Assembly (NCBI GenBank): GCA_039888615.1
Contig: JBDQQS010000005.1
Origin: Flavimaribacter sp039888615
GTDB taxonomy: Bacteria > Pseudomonadota > Alphaproteobacteria > Rhizobiales > Rhizobiaceae
Direction: 5' to 3' (one strand)
Length of the DNA: 64,000 bases
Below, piece by piece: positions 8,948-16,449 of this stretch (positions within the stretch are counted from its first letter, which is position 1; every line of letters begins with the position of its first letter). The position numbers and the translations under genes are program-made. A model generated the notes under the pieces. It saw nothing but the letters and a program-made list of their open reading frames with translations, was not told the DNA's origin and made no database searches.

Positions 8948-10165
8948 ATGACAGGCGTTGAGCGGACTTCCACCAGAATTGCCGGATTTACGTCGCCTGA
9001 GATGGATTTCCAGCTTATGCGCCAGCTGGGAGCCGCGACCGCCGGCGGCGGCGCTCCGGGCGAGATCTTTGCCGCGCGGGCAAAAATCGCGGACGACAAT
9101 GCATTCGCATGGCCGGCGGCCTTCGTCGACCAGGCCGACAGGCTCTCCGATCTTGCCGAAATGGCCATAGCGGGGGGCCACGATGTAAGCGCCTGCGGTC
9201 ATCTTCTGCGCGCGTCGAGCTATTACCGGTCAGCAGAATATTTCTCTGATCCGTTCGGCCCGGACGGTCTCGGTTACGGATTGAAAAGCCGCGACGCCTT
9301 CATCAGGGCCGCCGCCCGCTTGCCGCATTCCGTGAAGCCGGTGGACATACCGTTCGAGGGAAAAATGCTGCCGGGTTATTTCCTTCAGCCTGCGGGCGGA
9401 GCGCCGGACGGCCGAACGGTGATCTTGATGACGGGCTTCGACGGAACCGGAGAAGAACTCTATTTCCAGACCGCCGCCGATGGACTTGCGCATGGATTCA
9501 ATCTGCTGATCGCCGAGGGTCCGGGACAGGTCGGGGCTCTCAGGCGCGATCCGAAGATGGTCTTCCGGCCCGATTACGAGACGCCGATCGCCGCGATTGT
9601 CGATTTCTGCCTGGATCTCGATGGTGTCAATCCGGAAAAACTCGGCCTGTACGGCATCAGTTTTGGCGGATACTTCACGATTCGCGGCGCCGCAGGCGAT
9701 CAAAGGATCCGAGCGCTCGTCGCCAATTCGCCGATCATATACCTGCTCGATTACATGAGCGGGTTCGTCCATGCGGGCGAGGGCGACGAGGACGGGGACG
9801 TCAGCCTCGACGAGGTGGACGACGTTCCCGAACAATACATGCCGTCCAGCGTCAAACTCGGTTTCAAGGCCGCATGCCGGCGGTTCGGCGTAACGACATT
9901 TTCCGGCTGGTTTGAGAAGCTCGAAGCCTATCGGGCGACGGACCGCCTCGCCGATATTTCATGCCCGGTTCTCGGCATGGTTGGAACCGGCGAGGGCGCG
10001 GAAGCGCTGAACCAGCACAAGACCTTCTGCGACGGCGTTTCGGGGCCAGCGACAAGCCGGATATTCACCGTCGAGGAAGGCGCCGACATGCACTGCCAGC
10101 TTGGCAACCTTCCACTCTCCAACGCTGTCGTCTATGACTGGTTCGCCGATACTTTCAAAGATTGA
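8948..10165 (+). CDS. Alpha/beta hydrolase, dihydropseudooxynicotine hydrolase-like
   Basis: Soluble hydrolase of 405 residues with an alpha-helical N-terminal domain (about 1-130) and an alpha/beta core. The nucleophile elbow is GISFGGY with Ser238; an oxyanion strand is seen in VILMTGFDGTGEE, and a late LGMVGTGEGAE plus a DMHCQLG segment supply the likely acid and His. This two-domain layout resembles C-C bond hydrolases such as 2,6-dihydropseudooxynicotine hydrolase and related DUF1100-type esterases. A GGAG lies just before the ATG. A desaturase gene follows after 6 bp, so the two are probably co-transcribed. Substrate unknown. Confidence 0.85.
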   Translation: MTGVERTSTRIAGFTSPEMDFQLMRQLGAATAGGGAPGEIFAARAKIADDNAFAWPAAFVDQADRLSDLAEMAIAGGHDVSACGHLLRASSYYRSAEYFSDPFGPDGLGYGLKSRDAFIRAAARLPHSVKPVDIPFEGKMLPGYFLQPAGGAPDGRTVILMTGFDGTGEELYFQTAADGLAHGFNLLIAEGPGQVGALRRDPKMVFRPDYETPIAAIVDFCLDLDGVNPEKLGLYGISFGGYFTIRGAAGDQRIRALVANSPIIYLLDYMSGFVHAGEGDEDGDVSLDEVDDVPEQYMPSSVKLGFKAACRRFGVTTFSGWFEKLEAYRATDRLADISCPVLGMVGTGEGAEALNQHKTFCDGVSGPATSRIFTVEEGADMHCQLGNLPLSNAVVYDWFADTFKD

Positions 10166-10171
10166 CGAACC

Positions 10172-11065
10172 ATGGATCACCGCGCCTTCATACGGACGCT
10201 TTCCGCTGAACAACGCCGCAGCCTGACGCTGAAATCCGATTTCCGTGGTTTGCTAGCGTTGTGCCTGCATTGGGGCGCGATCGTGGTGGTCGGCTTTCTG
10301 ATCGCATGGCGCGCGCCCTTCTGGCCGCTTCTGCTACCCGTCCAGGGTGTCCTCATCGTTTTTCTGTTCACGCTTCTGCACGAAACCGTCCACCGCACAG
10401 CCTTTGCGTCGCAGTGGATCAATGACTGGGTCGCGCGTATTTGCGGGCTGGCGATCCTGCTGCCGTCCGAGTGGTTTCGCTATTTCCATTTTGCGCACCA
10501 CCGCCACACGCAGGATCCGGAAAACGATCCGGAACTGGCCGAGCCGAAACCCGAAACCGTCGCCCAGTATGTCTTGCACATTTCCGGAATTCCCGTCTGG
10601 CGGAGCCAGATAAAGACGCTGTTCCGCCTTGCGTTCGAAGGCGGCGGCGACATTTTCACGCCGCCCTCGGGACGGCTGAAAGTGCGCAGGGAAGCAAGGG
10701 CGATGCTCGGTTTCTACGTGGCGCTGGCGATCGTCTCGATCTATGCCGGCTCGACCTTGCCGGTCTATGTCTGGATTGTCCCGGTTCTTCTGGGGCAACC
10801 CTTTTTGCGGCTCTACCTGCTCGCCGAGCATGGCCGCTGCCCCTTCGTCGCCAACATGCTCGAAAACAGCCGCACGACATTCACCAATATCGTCGTGCGG
10901 CAGCTTGCCTGGAACATGCCCTATCATTCAGAACACCACAGCTACCCCGTCGTTCCCTTTTACAAGTTGCCGGAACTGCACAGGCTTGTGCGCGACCACC
11001 TGCGGACGACGGAGCGGGGCTATAAACGTTTTCATCAGGCCTATATCGGCGATCTCACCCGCTGA
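10172..11065 (+). CDS. Membrane fatty acid desaturase-family protein
   Basis: Di-iron membrane oxygenase of 297 residues. The three histidine boxes are present: HETVH (residues 70-74), HFAHHRH (106-112) and HSEHH (near 250). Hydrophobic segments flank them (about 30-70, 85-105, 185-215). The family inserts double bonds or hydroxyl groups in lipids or terpenoid-like substrates using oxygen; the closest general pattern is the DesA/CrtR-like FA_desaturase domain. It lies 6 bp after the hydrolase gene and 45 bp before a uronate dehydrogenase-like gene on the same strand. Whether these three genes share a pathway is unclear. Confidence 0.9.
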   Translation: MDHRAFIRTLSAEQRRSLTLKSDFRGLLALCLHWGAIVVVGFLIAWRAPFWPLLLPVQGVLIVFLFTLLHETVHRTAFASQWINDWVARICGLAILLPSEWFRYFHFAHHRHTQDPENDPELAEPKPETVAQYVLHISGIPVWRSQIKTLFRLAFEGGGDIFTPPSGRLKVRREARAMLGFYVALAIVSIYAGSTLPVYVWIVPVLLGQPFLRLYLLAEHGRCPFVANMLENSRTTFTNIVVRQLAWNMPYHSEHHSYPVVPFYKLPELHRLVRDHLRTTERGYKRFHQAYIGDLTR

Positions 11066-11110
11066 TCCTCACATACCGACGTTAGAAAGCAGCGAAAAGG
11101 ATCGATTGCT

Positions 11111-11917
11111 ATGACCAAGATCTTGAAACGGCTTCTGATCACCGGGGCCGGCGGTGGCCTTGGAAAGGTGGCGCGAGAGCGCCTGTCCTACATCGCCGAC
11201 ACGATCAGGGTTTCCGATATCGTCGATCTGGGAGAAGCCGCCCCGCATGAGGAGATCGTCAATTGCGACCTTGCGGATCATGACGCCGTCAACGATCTGG
11301 TGGCCGGATGCGACGGAGTGGTCCATTTCGGAGGAATATCCGTTGAGGACAGCTTCTCGAGAATTTTGAAAGCCAATATCGAGGGCGTGTACAACCTCTA
11401 TGAGGCGGCGCGGAAAAATGGCGGTCCCCGCATATTCATGGCGAGCTCCAATCACGTCGTTGGCTTTCATCGCCAAAACCAGCGTCTCGATGCGAATGCG
11501 CCGTTGCGGCCGGACGGTCTCTATGGCGTCTCCAAGTGCTTCGCTGAAAACCTGGCAAGCATGTATCACGACAAGTTCGGCGTCGAGACGGCGCTGGTGA
11601 GGATCGGCTCAAGCTTTCCTGAAGCCACAAACCGGCGGTTCCTCGCAACCTGGCTCAGCTATGACGACCTGATCTCGCTGATCGTCTATGTATTCGAGGC
11701 GCCGAAACTGGGTTGCCCGGTGATCTATGGCGTTTCCGACAATGACACCGTGTGGTGGGACAACAGTTCCGTGCGCTATCTCGGCTGGCGGCCGAAGGAC
11801 AATTCGGCCGTATTTCGCGATCGCGTATACGCCGACGAACCGGAACCCGAGCCGGATGATCCGGTCGCCATATACCAGGGCGGGAAGTTCACCCAGGATC
11901 CGATCATCGAGGATTGA
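11111..11917 (+). CDS. udh: NAD-dependent epimerase/dehydratase, uronate dehydrogenase-like
   Basis: Short-chain-type oxidoreductase of 268 residues. The Rossmann motif is LLITGAGGGLGKVA (8-21), and the catalytic region shows SSNHVVGFH with Ser followed by YGVSKCFAE (the Tyr-x3-Lys pair). The short length, SSNHVVGF motif and the WWDNSS and GWRPKDNS C-terminal blocks fit uronate dehydrogenase, which oxidises D-glucuronate or D-galacturonate to the aldarolactone with NAD. In the oxidative uronate pathway this is the first step. No other gene of that pathway is adjacent, although a mannonate dehydratase for the isomerase route is at 47 kb. The symbol is by resemblance. Confidence 0.78.
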   Translation: MTKILKRLLITGAGGGLGKVARERLSYIADTIRVSDIVDLGEAAPHEEIVNCDLADHDAVNDLVAGCDGVVHFGGISVEDSFSRILKANIEGVYNLYEAARKNGGPRIFMASSNHVVGFHRQNQRLDANAPLRPDGLYGVSKCFAENLASMYHDKFGVETALVRIGSSFPEATNRRFLATWLSYDDLISLIVYVFEAPKLGCPVIYGVSDNDTVWWDNSSVRYLGWRPKDNSAVFRDRVYADEPEPEPDDPVAIYQGGKFTQDPIIED

Positions 11918-11987
11918 CGCCAGTGCTCCATGCCGTCCGCCCGTTCCATTCCTTGTGGTTCATTGTCCGGATTGGGTTCGGTCGAGC

Positions 11988-12509
11988 CTATTGCTGCGGG
12001 TACAGAACGCCGCAAGCCAACCTGTCTCCGGCGTCGCCGGAAGGCTGCGAGGCGTAGTCGTCGGCGCCGGCGTGCAAAATGACAGCCGCGCCGTCGGGTC
12101 CTGCGATCGTGGGCGAGGCGTCCGGATCGAGGCTGAAACCATCCGTGAAATACTCAACCTGCACGATCCCGTCTTCGCCGGCGTGCAGGTTCGGCAGGTC
12201 GCCCGCGTGTGGACCCATGCTGTCTTCGACCCCGTGATTCATGCCGCCCGAAAGGTGCCCGCCGGCGGATTTGAAATTTTCATCGGCGTCGCAGACGCCT
12301 TTCTCGTGAATGTGGAATCCATGCGCGCCTGCGGGCACGCCTTTGATGTCAATTGTCATGTGCGCCATGCCAGAGGCTGTTTCGGCAACTGTCACCGTGC
12401 CGGAGACACCGTTTCCGGAAATCGTTGCCTGGGTGGAGCGCATGTCCTGTGCGATTGCAGGCGTGGCGAGCATCGCAATGGTTGACGCAAGCGCAATCAG
12501 TGTTCTCAT
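11988..12509 (-). CDS. sodC: Periplasmic Cu/Zn superoxide dismutase
   Basis: Secreted enzyme of 173 residues that converts superoxide to hydrogen peroxide and oxygen. The start at 12509 gives a signal peptide (MRTLIALASTIAMLATPAIA) and has a GAGGA-like ribosome site; an upstream in-frame start adds 12 residues. Copper ligands are visible in GFHIHE, the bridging and zinc His in GGHLSGGMNHG and PHAGDLPN, and the last copper His in AVILHAGADDY. The two disulfide cysteines are in KGVCDA and LACGVLYP. It converges on the udh-like gene with a 70-bp gap and stands alone. Confidence 0.93.
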   Translation of the reverse strand: MRTLIALASTIAMLATPAIAQDMRSTQATISGNGVSGTVTVAETASGMAHMTIDIKGVPAGAHGFHIHEKGVCDADENFKSAGGHLSGGMNHGVEDSMGPHAGDLPNLHAGEDGIVQVEYFTDGFSLDPDASPTIAGPDGAAVILHAGADDYASQPSGDAGDRLACGVLYPQQ

Positions 12510-12704
12510 TTCCTCGTCCTCATTCCAGTTCAAGTCGATAGCCATTCAAAGCCGGTCATTCTTCATGGGAATCTAATGCAGGAGCGTTCGGCGTCCACCA
12601 AAGTCGGCGAAACAATCCTATATGGTCGAAAGTCGGTGCTGTCGGGAACGCCTGCAATGGCCGGAACGTTTCCAGAATTCCAACTGGCAGGAAGGAAAAC
12701 AATC

Positions 12705-12983
12705 ATGACCGAACTCACGGTGAGCGAACTGGAAAGTCAACTTAACGCACAGCGAAAACTTATCGTGCATCTCGTCTGGTATATTGCCCGGACGTCGCCG
12801 GATGACGGTTTTCTCGACCATATCGTCCAGGATGGCGATCTTCTCGATCAGCAGGAGGATCCGGGTGTTGACCCGACGGGGGCGTTCGCGCAGCAGGCGC
12901 GCATGGCCGCCGAAGTCCGCGCGATCGTTGATCAGGTCAGGGCGCGACTGGACTCAGAATTACCCGAGCGCCAGCAACCCTGA
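12705..12983 (+). CDS. Small hypothetical protein
   Basis: Unrecognised acidic protein of 92 residues. The start at 12705 is preferred because GGAAGGAA lies just upstream and the sequence becomes protein-like from MTELTVSELESQL. The first half has a heptad-like helix (LTVSELESQLNAQRKLIVHLVWYIA) and the second half is rich in Ala, Arg and Glu. No signal peptide or membrane segment. It is 28 bp upstream of the nitroreductase operator on the same strand. Function unknown. Confidence 0.6.
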   Translation: MTELTVSELESQLNAQRKLIVHLVWYIARTSPDDGFLDHIVQDGDLLDQQEDPGVDPTGAFAQQARMAAEVRAIVDQVRARLDSELPERQQP

Positions 12984-12992
12984 ACGATCTGA

Positions 12993-13041
12993 TTGACAGG
13001 TGGGATCGACGCCCATATCGTTATGATCATAACGATATGGG
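12993..13041 (+). promoter_or_regulatory. Promoter with a perfect 30-bp palindromic operator
   Basis: A TTGACA -35 box lies at 12993-12998; with a 17-bp spacer, TATCGT at 13016-13021 is a plausible -10. A perfect palindrome fills 13012-13041: the left half is CCCATATCGTTATGA and the right half is its exact reverse complement. It covers the -10 box and ends next to the GGAGG ribosome site of the nitroreductase gene, a layout expected of a repressor site. The operon's own MarR protein is the obvious candidate to bind it. Confidence 0.8.
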
Positions 13042-13049
13042 AGGAATTC

Positions 13050-13796
13050 ATGTCACAGGCGATAGAGACCGATCGCAACCGTTACGACGCTTTGATGGAC
13101 GTTGTCGAAAGACGCATGACGGTGCGCGCGTTCGACCCGGACTACGTTGTTCCGAAAGACCACTACGAGATGATTCTGGAAGCCGCGCGGCACGCGCCGT
13201 CCGGCGCCAACGCCCAGCCCTGGCATTTCATCGTGGTGACGGACCAGGCGCTCAAGAACGAGATCATGGAATATTTCCGCGCCGAGCAGGTCGCCCGCGC
13301 CAAGCTGAAGATGAAGTTTCCGACGCCGGATTATCGTGGGCTCGCCACCTCGCCGGGCCTGATCGTTGTCGCCAGCGATTTTCGCTGGATCAAGGCCTTT
13401 CCCGTCCTGAACGACGGATCGGATCTCGACAAGATGTACAAGGAGAACGCCGAGCGCATTCTCCTGCAAAGCGTCGCGGCCGCAACCATGTCGGCGCATC
13501 TCGCCGCCGCCGCGCTTGGCTATAATGTCTGGTGGGTGACTGCGATCGGCCAGGAAGCCGCGCAAAAGGCCATGAAGCCATTGCTGGGAATTCCCGAGGA
13601 ACTCTCCGTGCTGGATATCATGTGTTTTGGCCCCGCAGCCAAGAAGCCGTACAAGCGCTGGAAGAAGAAACTCGACGAGGTCGTCAACTGGAACCGGTTC
13701 GACCAGTCGCATTTCATGACCGATGGGGAAATCGACGAGTGGATCGCCCGCACCCGTCACAAGGTGATGTATCGCGACGAAAGCAATGTCGACTGA
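13050..13796 (+). CDS. Nitroreductase-family flavoprotein
   Basis: FMN-dependent oxidoreductase of 248 residues. Family features are RMTVRAFDPDYVVP at the N-terminus (the RxSxRxF phosphate/FMN-binding region), AARHAPSGANAQPWHFIVV, and a central AAAALGYNVWWVTAIG segment that packs on the flavin. The start at 13050 follows GGGAGGAATTC; the upstream in-frame codons run through the operator. Homologues reduce nitro groups, quinones or halogenated aromatics with NAD(P)H. The downstream marR gene overlaps by 11 bp, so the two are translated together. The combination suggests an inducible response to an electrophilic or phenolic compound. Confidence 0.9.
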   Translation: MSQAIETDRNRYDALMDVVERRMTVRAFDPDYVVPKDHYEMILEAARHAPSGANAQPWHFIVVTDQALKNEIMEYFRAEQVARAKLKMKFPTPDYRGLATSPGLIVVASDFRWIKAFPVLNDGSDLDKMYKENAERILLQSVAAATMSAHLAAAALGYNVWWVTAIGQEAAQKAMKPLLGIPEELSVLDIMCFGPAAKKPYKRWKKKLDEVVNWNRFDQSHFMTDGEIDEWIARTRHKVMYRDESNVD

Positions 13797-14265
13797 AAAG
13801 GCGGCCGTTGCGCCGCATGGCGTTGAAGACGCATTGTCCGCGTACAGTCTCGACGGTCAGATTGGCTTTCTGTTGCGTTGCGCCTATCAGCGCGCCAGCG
13901 GAAATCTGCTCCGGCGCATTGCGGACCACGGTCTCACTCCGGCGCAGTTCAGCGTCATGGCGCGGCTGCATGAGCGCGGTTCGATGTCGCAGAACCGGCT
14001 AGGCCGACTGGTTGGCATGGAGCCCGCAAATATCCGCGACGTGGTGCTGCGGTTGAAACGCCGCGGTCTCCTTGAAACCCGGCCGGCGCCGGATGACGCG
14101 CGGCGTCTGGTCGTGGATTTTTCAGAGCAGGGCCGGAGCCTGATCGCCAGGCTCATTCCGCTGGAAATCGAAAGCTCCGCGCAGACGCTCGCTTCACTGA
14201 ACCCGCAGGAGCAGCAAATGCTTCTACAGCTCCTTGGTCGCGTCGCCGAAATCGAGGAAGGCTGA
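13786..14265 (+). CDS. MarR-family transcriptional regulator
   Basis: Winged helix-turn-helix dimer of 159 residues. The DNA-binding core runs from about residue 40 to 115 (LTPAQFSVMARLHERGSMSQ, then RLVGMEPANIRDVVLRLKRRGLLETR and the wing PAPDDARRLVVDF). It ends with helices that form the dimer. It overlaps the nitroreductase stop by 11 bp and converges on fabI with a 9-bp gap. MarR proteins usually repress their own operon through a palindrome at the promoter, and the 30-bp palindrome at 13012 fits. Ligand unknown. Confidence 0.92.
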   Translation: MSTEKAAVAPHGVEDALSAYSLDGQIGFLLRCAYQRASGNLLRRIADHGLTPAQFSVMARLHERGSMSQNRLGRLVGMEPANIRDVVLRLKRRGLLETRPAPDDARRLVVDFSEQGRSLIARLIPLEIESSAQTLASLNPQEQQMLLQLLGRVAEIEEG

Positions 14266-14274
14266 AATTCGTGG

Positions 14275-15039
14275 TCAGGCGACCGTATGGAAGCCGTTGT
14301 CGGAATAGACGACCGCGCCTGTCATGGACGCGCCGTCGTCGCTGGCCAGGAAAGTCGCGACTTTACCGACGTCCTCGATCGTGACCAGACGGTTTGCCGG
14401 CGTGCGTGCCCGCACCTCGTCCAGAAGCGCATCAAAGCGGTCGATGCCCGATGCTGCGCGTGTGGCGATCGGACCGGCCGATATCGCATTCGCCCGAATG
14501 CCGTGGTCGGCGAGATCCGCAGCCAGATAGCGAACGCTGGATTCCAGCGCCGCCTTGACCGGACCCATCAGATTGTAATGTTCGACCACCCTGTCGGCGC
14601 CGTAGAAGCTTACAGTCAGCAGGCTGCCGCCGTCCTTCATCAGCGGGATTGCCAGTTTCGCCATGCGCAGGAAGGAATGGCACGACACGTCCATGGCCAG
14701 CGCAAAACCCTCCGCCGAACTGTTGACAACGCTCGTCTGGAGATCTTCGCGTGGCGCAAATGCGATTGAGTGCAGAAGAAAATCGAGTTGGCCCCAGGTC
14801 TGCTCGATCTCGTCGAACACCGCTTCAAGCTGCCCCGGCGCGCGCACGTCGCAGGGAACGAAAATCGGGGCTTCCAGAGCCTCGGCGATCGGCGCCACAT
14901 AGGGCTTTGCCTTTTCGTTCAGATAGGTGACGGCAAGATCCGCGCCGGCGGCGTGAAACGCTTTTGCGCAACCGGTGGCGATACTGTGCTGGTTCGCGAT
15001 CCCGACGATGAGGCCGCGCTTACCCGCAAGATTGGTCAT
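14275..15039 (-). CDS. fabI: Enoyl-ACP reductase (NADH), FabI type
   Basis: SDR-fold enzyme of 254 residues for the last step of fatty acid elongation, trans-2-enoyl-ACP to acyl-ACP. The start region GLIVGIANQHSIATGCAKAF is the FabI cofactor loop. The active site has the FabI-type Tyr-x6-Lys (YNLMGPVK) within SFYGADRVVEHYNLMGPVKAALE, and a late GPIATRAASGI segment covers the substrate loop. It overlaps the upstream MaoC/Pta gene by 4 bp. In Hyphomicrobiales a fabI copy often sits in this PHA-linked cluster, so it may be a second FabI serving that context rather than the main one. Confidence 0.9.
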   Translation of the reverse strand: MTNLAGKRGLIVGIANQHSIATGCAKAFHAAGADLAVTYLNEKAKPYVAPIAEALEAPIFVPCDVRAPGQLEAVFDEIEQTWGQLDFLLHSIAFAPREDLQTSVVNSSAEGFALAMDVSCHSFLRMAKLAIPLMKDGGSLLTVSFYGADRVVEHYNLMGPVKAALESSVRYLAADLADHGIRANAISAGPIATRAASGIDRFDALLDEVRARTPANRLVTIEDVGKVATFLASDDGASMTGAVVYSDNGFHTVA

Positions 15040-16442
15040 TCTGCGGCTATCCTTGTGAGTGGGTCCCTGACGCTCACGAGCTTGGCAAACGCCGCCGACG
15101 CAATCCGGGTGACGACGGAATCGGCGCGGCTGGTCAGCACGATCGGCACGCGCGCGCCCAGCACCAGGCCAGCGGCGGTTGCGCCCGTGAAATAGATCAG
15201 TTGCTTGGCCAGCATGTTGCCGGACTCCAGATCCGGCACGAGGAGGATATCCGCCTTGCCGGCGACCGGCGAAATGATGCCCTTTGTTTTGGCGGCGGCC
15301 GGACTGATCGCGTTGTCGAAGGCAAGCGGGCCGTCCACCTTCGCGCCGGTGATTTGACCACGGGCCGCCATCACTGTCAGCGCGGCGGCGTCAAGCGTCG
15401 CCTGCATCTTCTCGTTGACCGTTTCAACGGCGGCCAGCACAGCGACCAGCGGCTCCTCGTATCCAAGCCGGAGCAGGAAATCGATCGCATTCTGGCAAAT
15501 GTCGCGCTTGTCGTTGAGATCGGGCTGGATGTTGATTGCGGCGTCGGTGATGACGAGAGGCTTCGCATAGGCCGGCACATCGATCGCATAGACATGGCTG
15601 ATGCGTCGTTCTGTGCGGAGCGGCGAACCTCGCGCCACAACCGCCGACAGGAGCTCGTCCGTGTGCAGGCTGCCTTTGACCAGCATGCCGACCTTTCCCG
15701 CAGAGGCCATTTCGACAGCGCGTTCGGCCGCAGCATGGCTGTGCGGCGTGTCCTCGATCACAAGGTGGTCGATTGAAACCTGTGCGGCTTCGGCCGCCGC
15801 CCTGATCCTGGCTTCCGGGCCGACGAGCACGGGCTCCAGCAATTTTTGCTCGTAGACTTCGATAGCCGCGATCAAAGCTTCCGGCGAACAGGGGTGTACG
15901 ATCGCAGCCGGAACGATGCCGGATTCGCGGGCTTTCTTCACGTAGCCGTCGAAGCGGTCATGCCGGCGCAGCGAAACATCCGGCAGGGTTGTACGCGGCC
16001 ATTCGATGATGGTGTCCGGCGCGATCACGGTGGCGGAGCCCGATAGAACCTGCTCGCCATCCTGGTTGGTGCATTCCGTGTCGAGGATGACAATCCGCTT
16101 TCCGTCTTTCTTTTCGCGCACCTTGACCGAAGCCGTCACCGTATCTCCGGGCGACACCGGTTTGAGAAACTTGAGGTCCTGGCCAAGATAGATCGTGCCC
16201 GGTCCAGGCAGTTTCGTCCCGAGCACGGCGGAAATCAGCGCCGCCGTCCACATGCCATGCGCGACGATGTGCCCGAACATGTCTGTTGCCGCGAAGGTTG
16301 CATCCAGATGAGCCGGGTTGACGTCTCCCGAAACGGCGGCGAAGAGGTCGATGTCGTCGCGTCCGACAATACGAACCAATGAGGCGGCATCACCCGGCTG
16401 CAGCTCGTCGAATGTCCGGTTTTTCAGAAATTCCTTGTTCAT
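15036..16442 (-). CDS. Bifunctional enoyl-CoA hydratase (MaoC-like)/phosphate acetyl- or butyryltransferase
   Basis: Fusion protein of 468 residues. Residues about 1-150 form a MaoC/PhaJ hot-dog domain (DVNPAHLDATFAATDMFGHIVAHGMWTAALISA gives the hydratase Asp-His motif). Residues about 165-468 form a PTA/PTB domain that exchanges CoA and phosphate on acyl groups (IVHPCSPEALIAAIEVYEQKLLEPVLVGP at its start). The start at 16442 has a GAGGG ribosome site and matches the hot-dog start; an upstream in-frame reading of 73 residues is low in protein character. It follows phaC by 7 bp and overlaps fabI by 4 bp. In related genomes an acetate kinase gene often sits in this cluster; it is absent here. 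Confidence 0.88.
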   Translation of the reverse strand: MNKEFLKNRTFDELQPGDAASLVRIVGRDDIDLFAAVSGDVNPAHLDATFAATDMFGHIVAHGMWTAALISAVLGTKLPGPGTIYLGQDLKFLKPVSPGDTVTASVKVREKKDGKRIVILDTECTNQDGEQVLSGSATVIAPDTIIEWPRTTLPDVSLRRHDRFDGYVKKARESGIVPAAIVHPCSPEALIAAIEVYEQKLLEPVLVGPEARIRAAAEAAQVSIDHLVIEDTPHSHAAAERAVEMASAGKVGMLVKGSLHTDELLSAVVARGSPLRTERRISHVYAIDVPAYAKPLVITDAAINIQPDLNDKRDICQNAIDFLLRLGYEEPLVAVLAAVETVNEKMQATLDAAALTVMAARGQITGAKVDGPLAFDNAISPAAAKTKGIISPVAGKADILLVPDLESGNMLAKQLIYFTGATAAGLVLGARVPIVLTSRADSVVTRIASAAFAKLVSVRDPLTRIAAE

Positions 16443-16449
16443 CGATCCC

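Noticed and set aside
12993..13049. Upstream start for the nitroreductase
   Set aside because: It would make the operator and part of the promoter coding; the ATG at 13050 has a clear GGAGG site.
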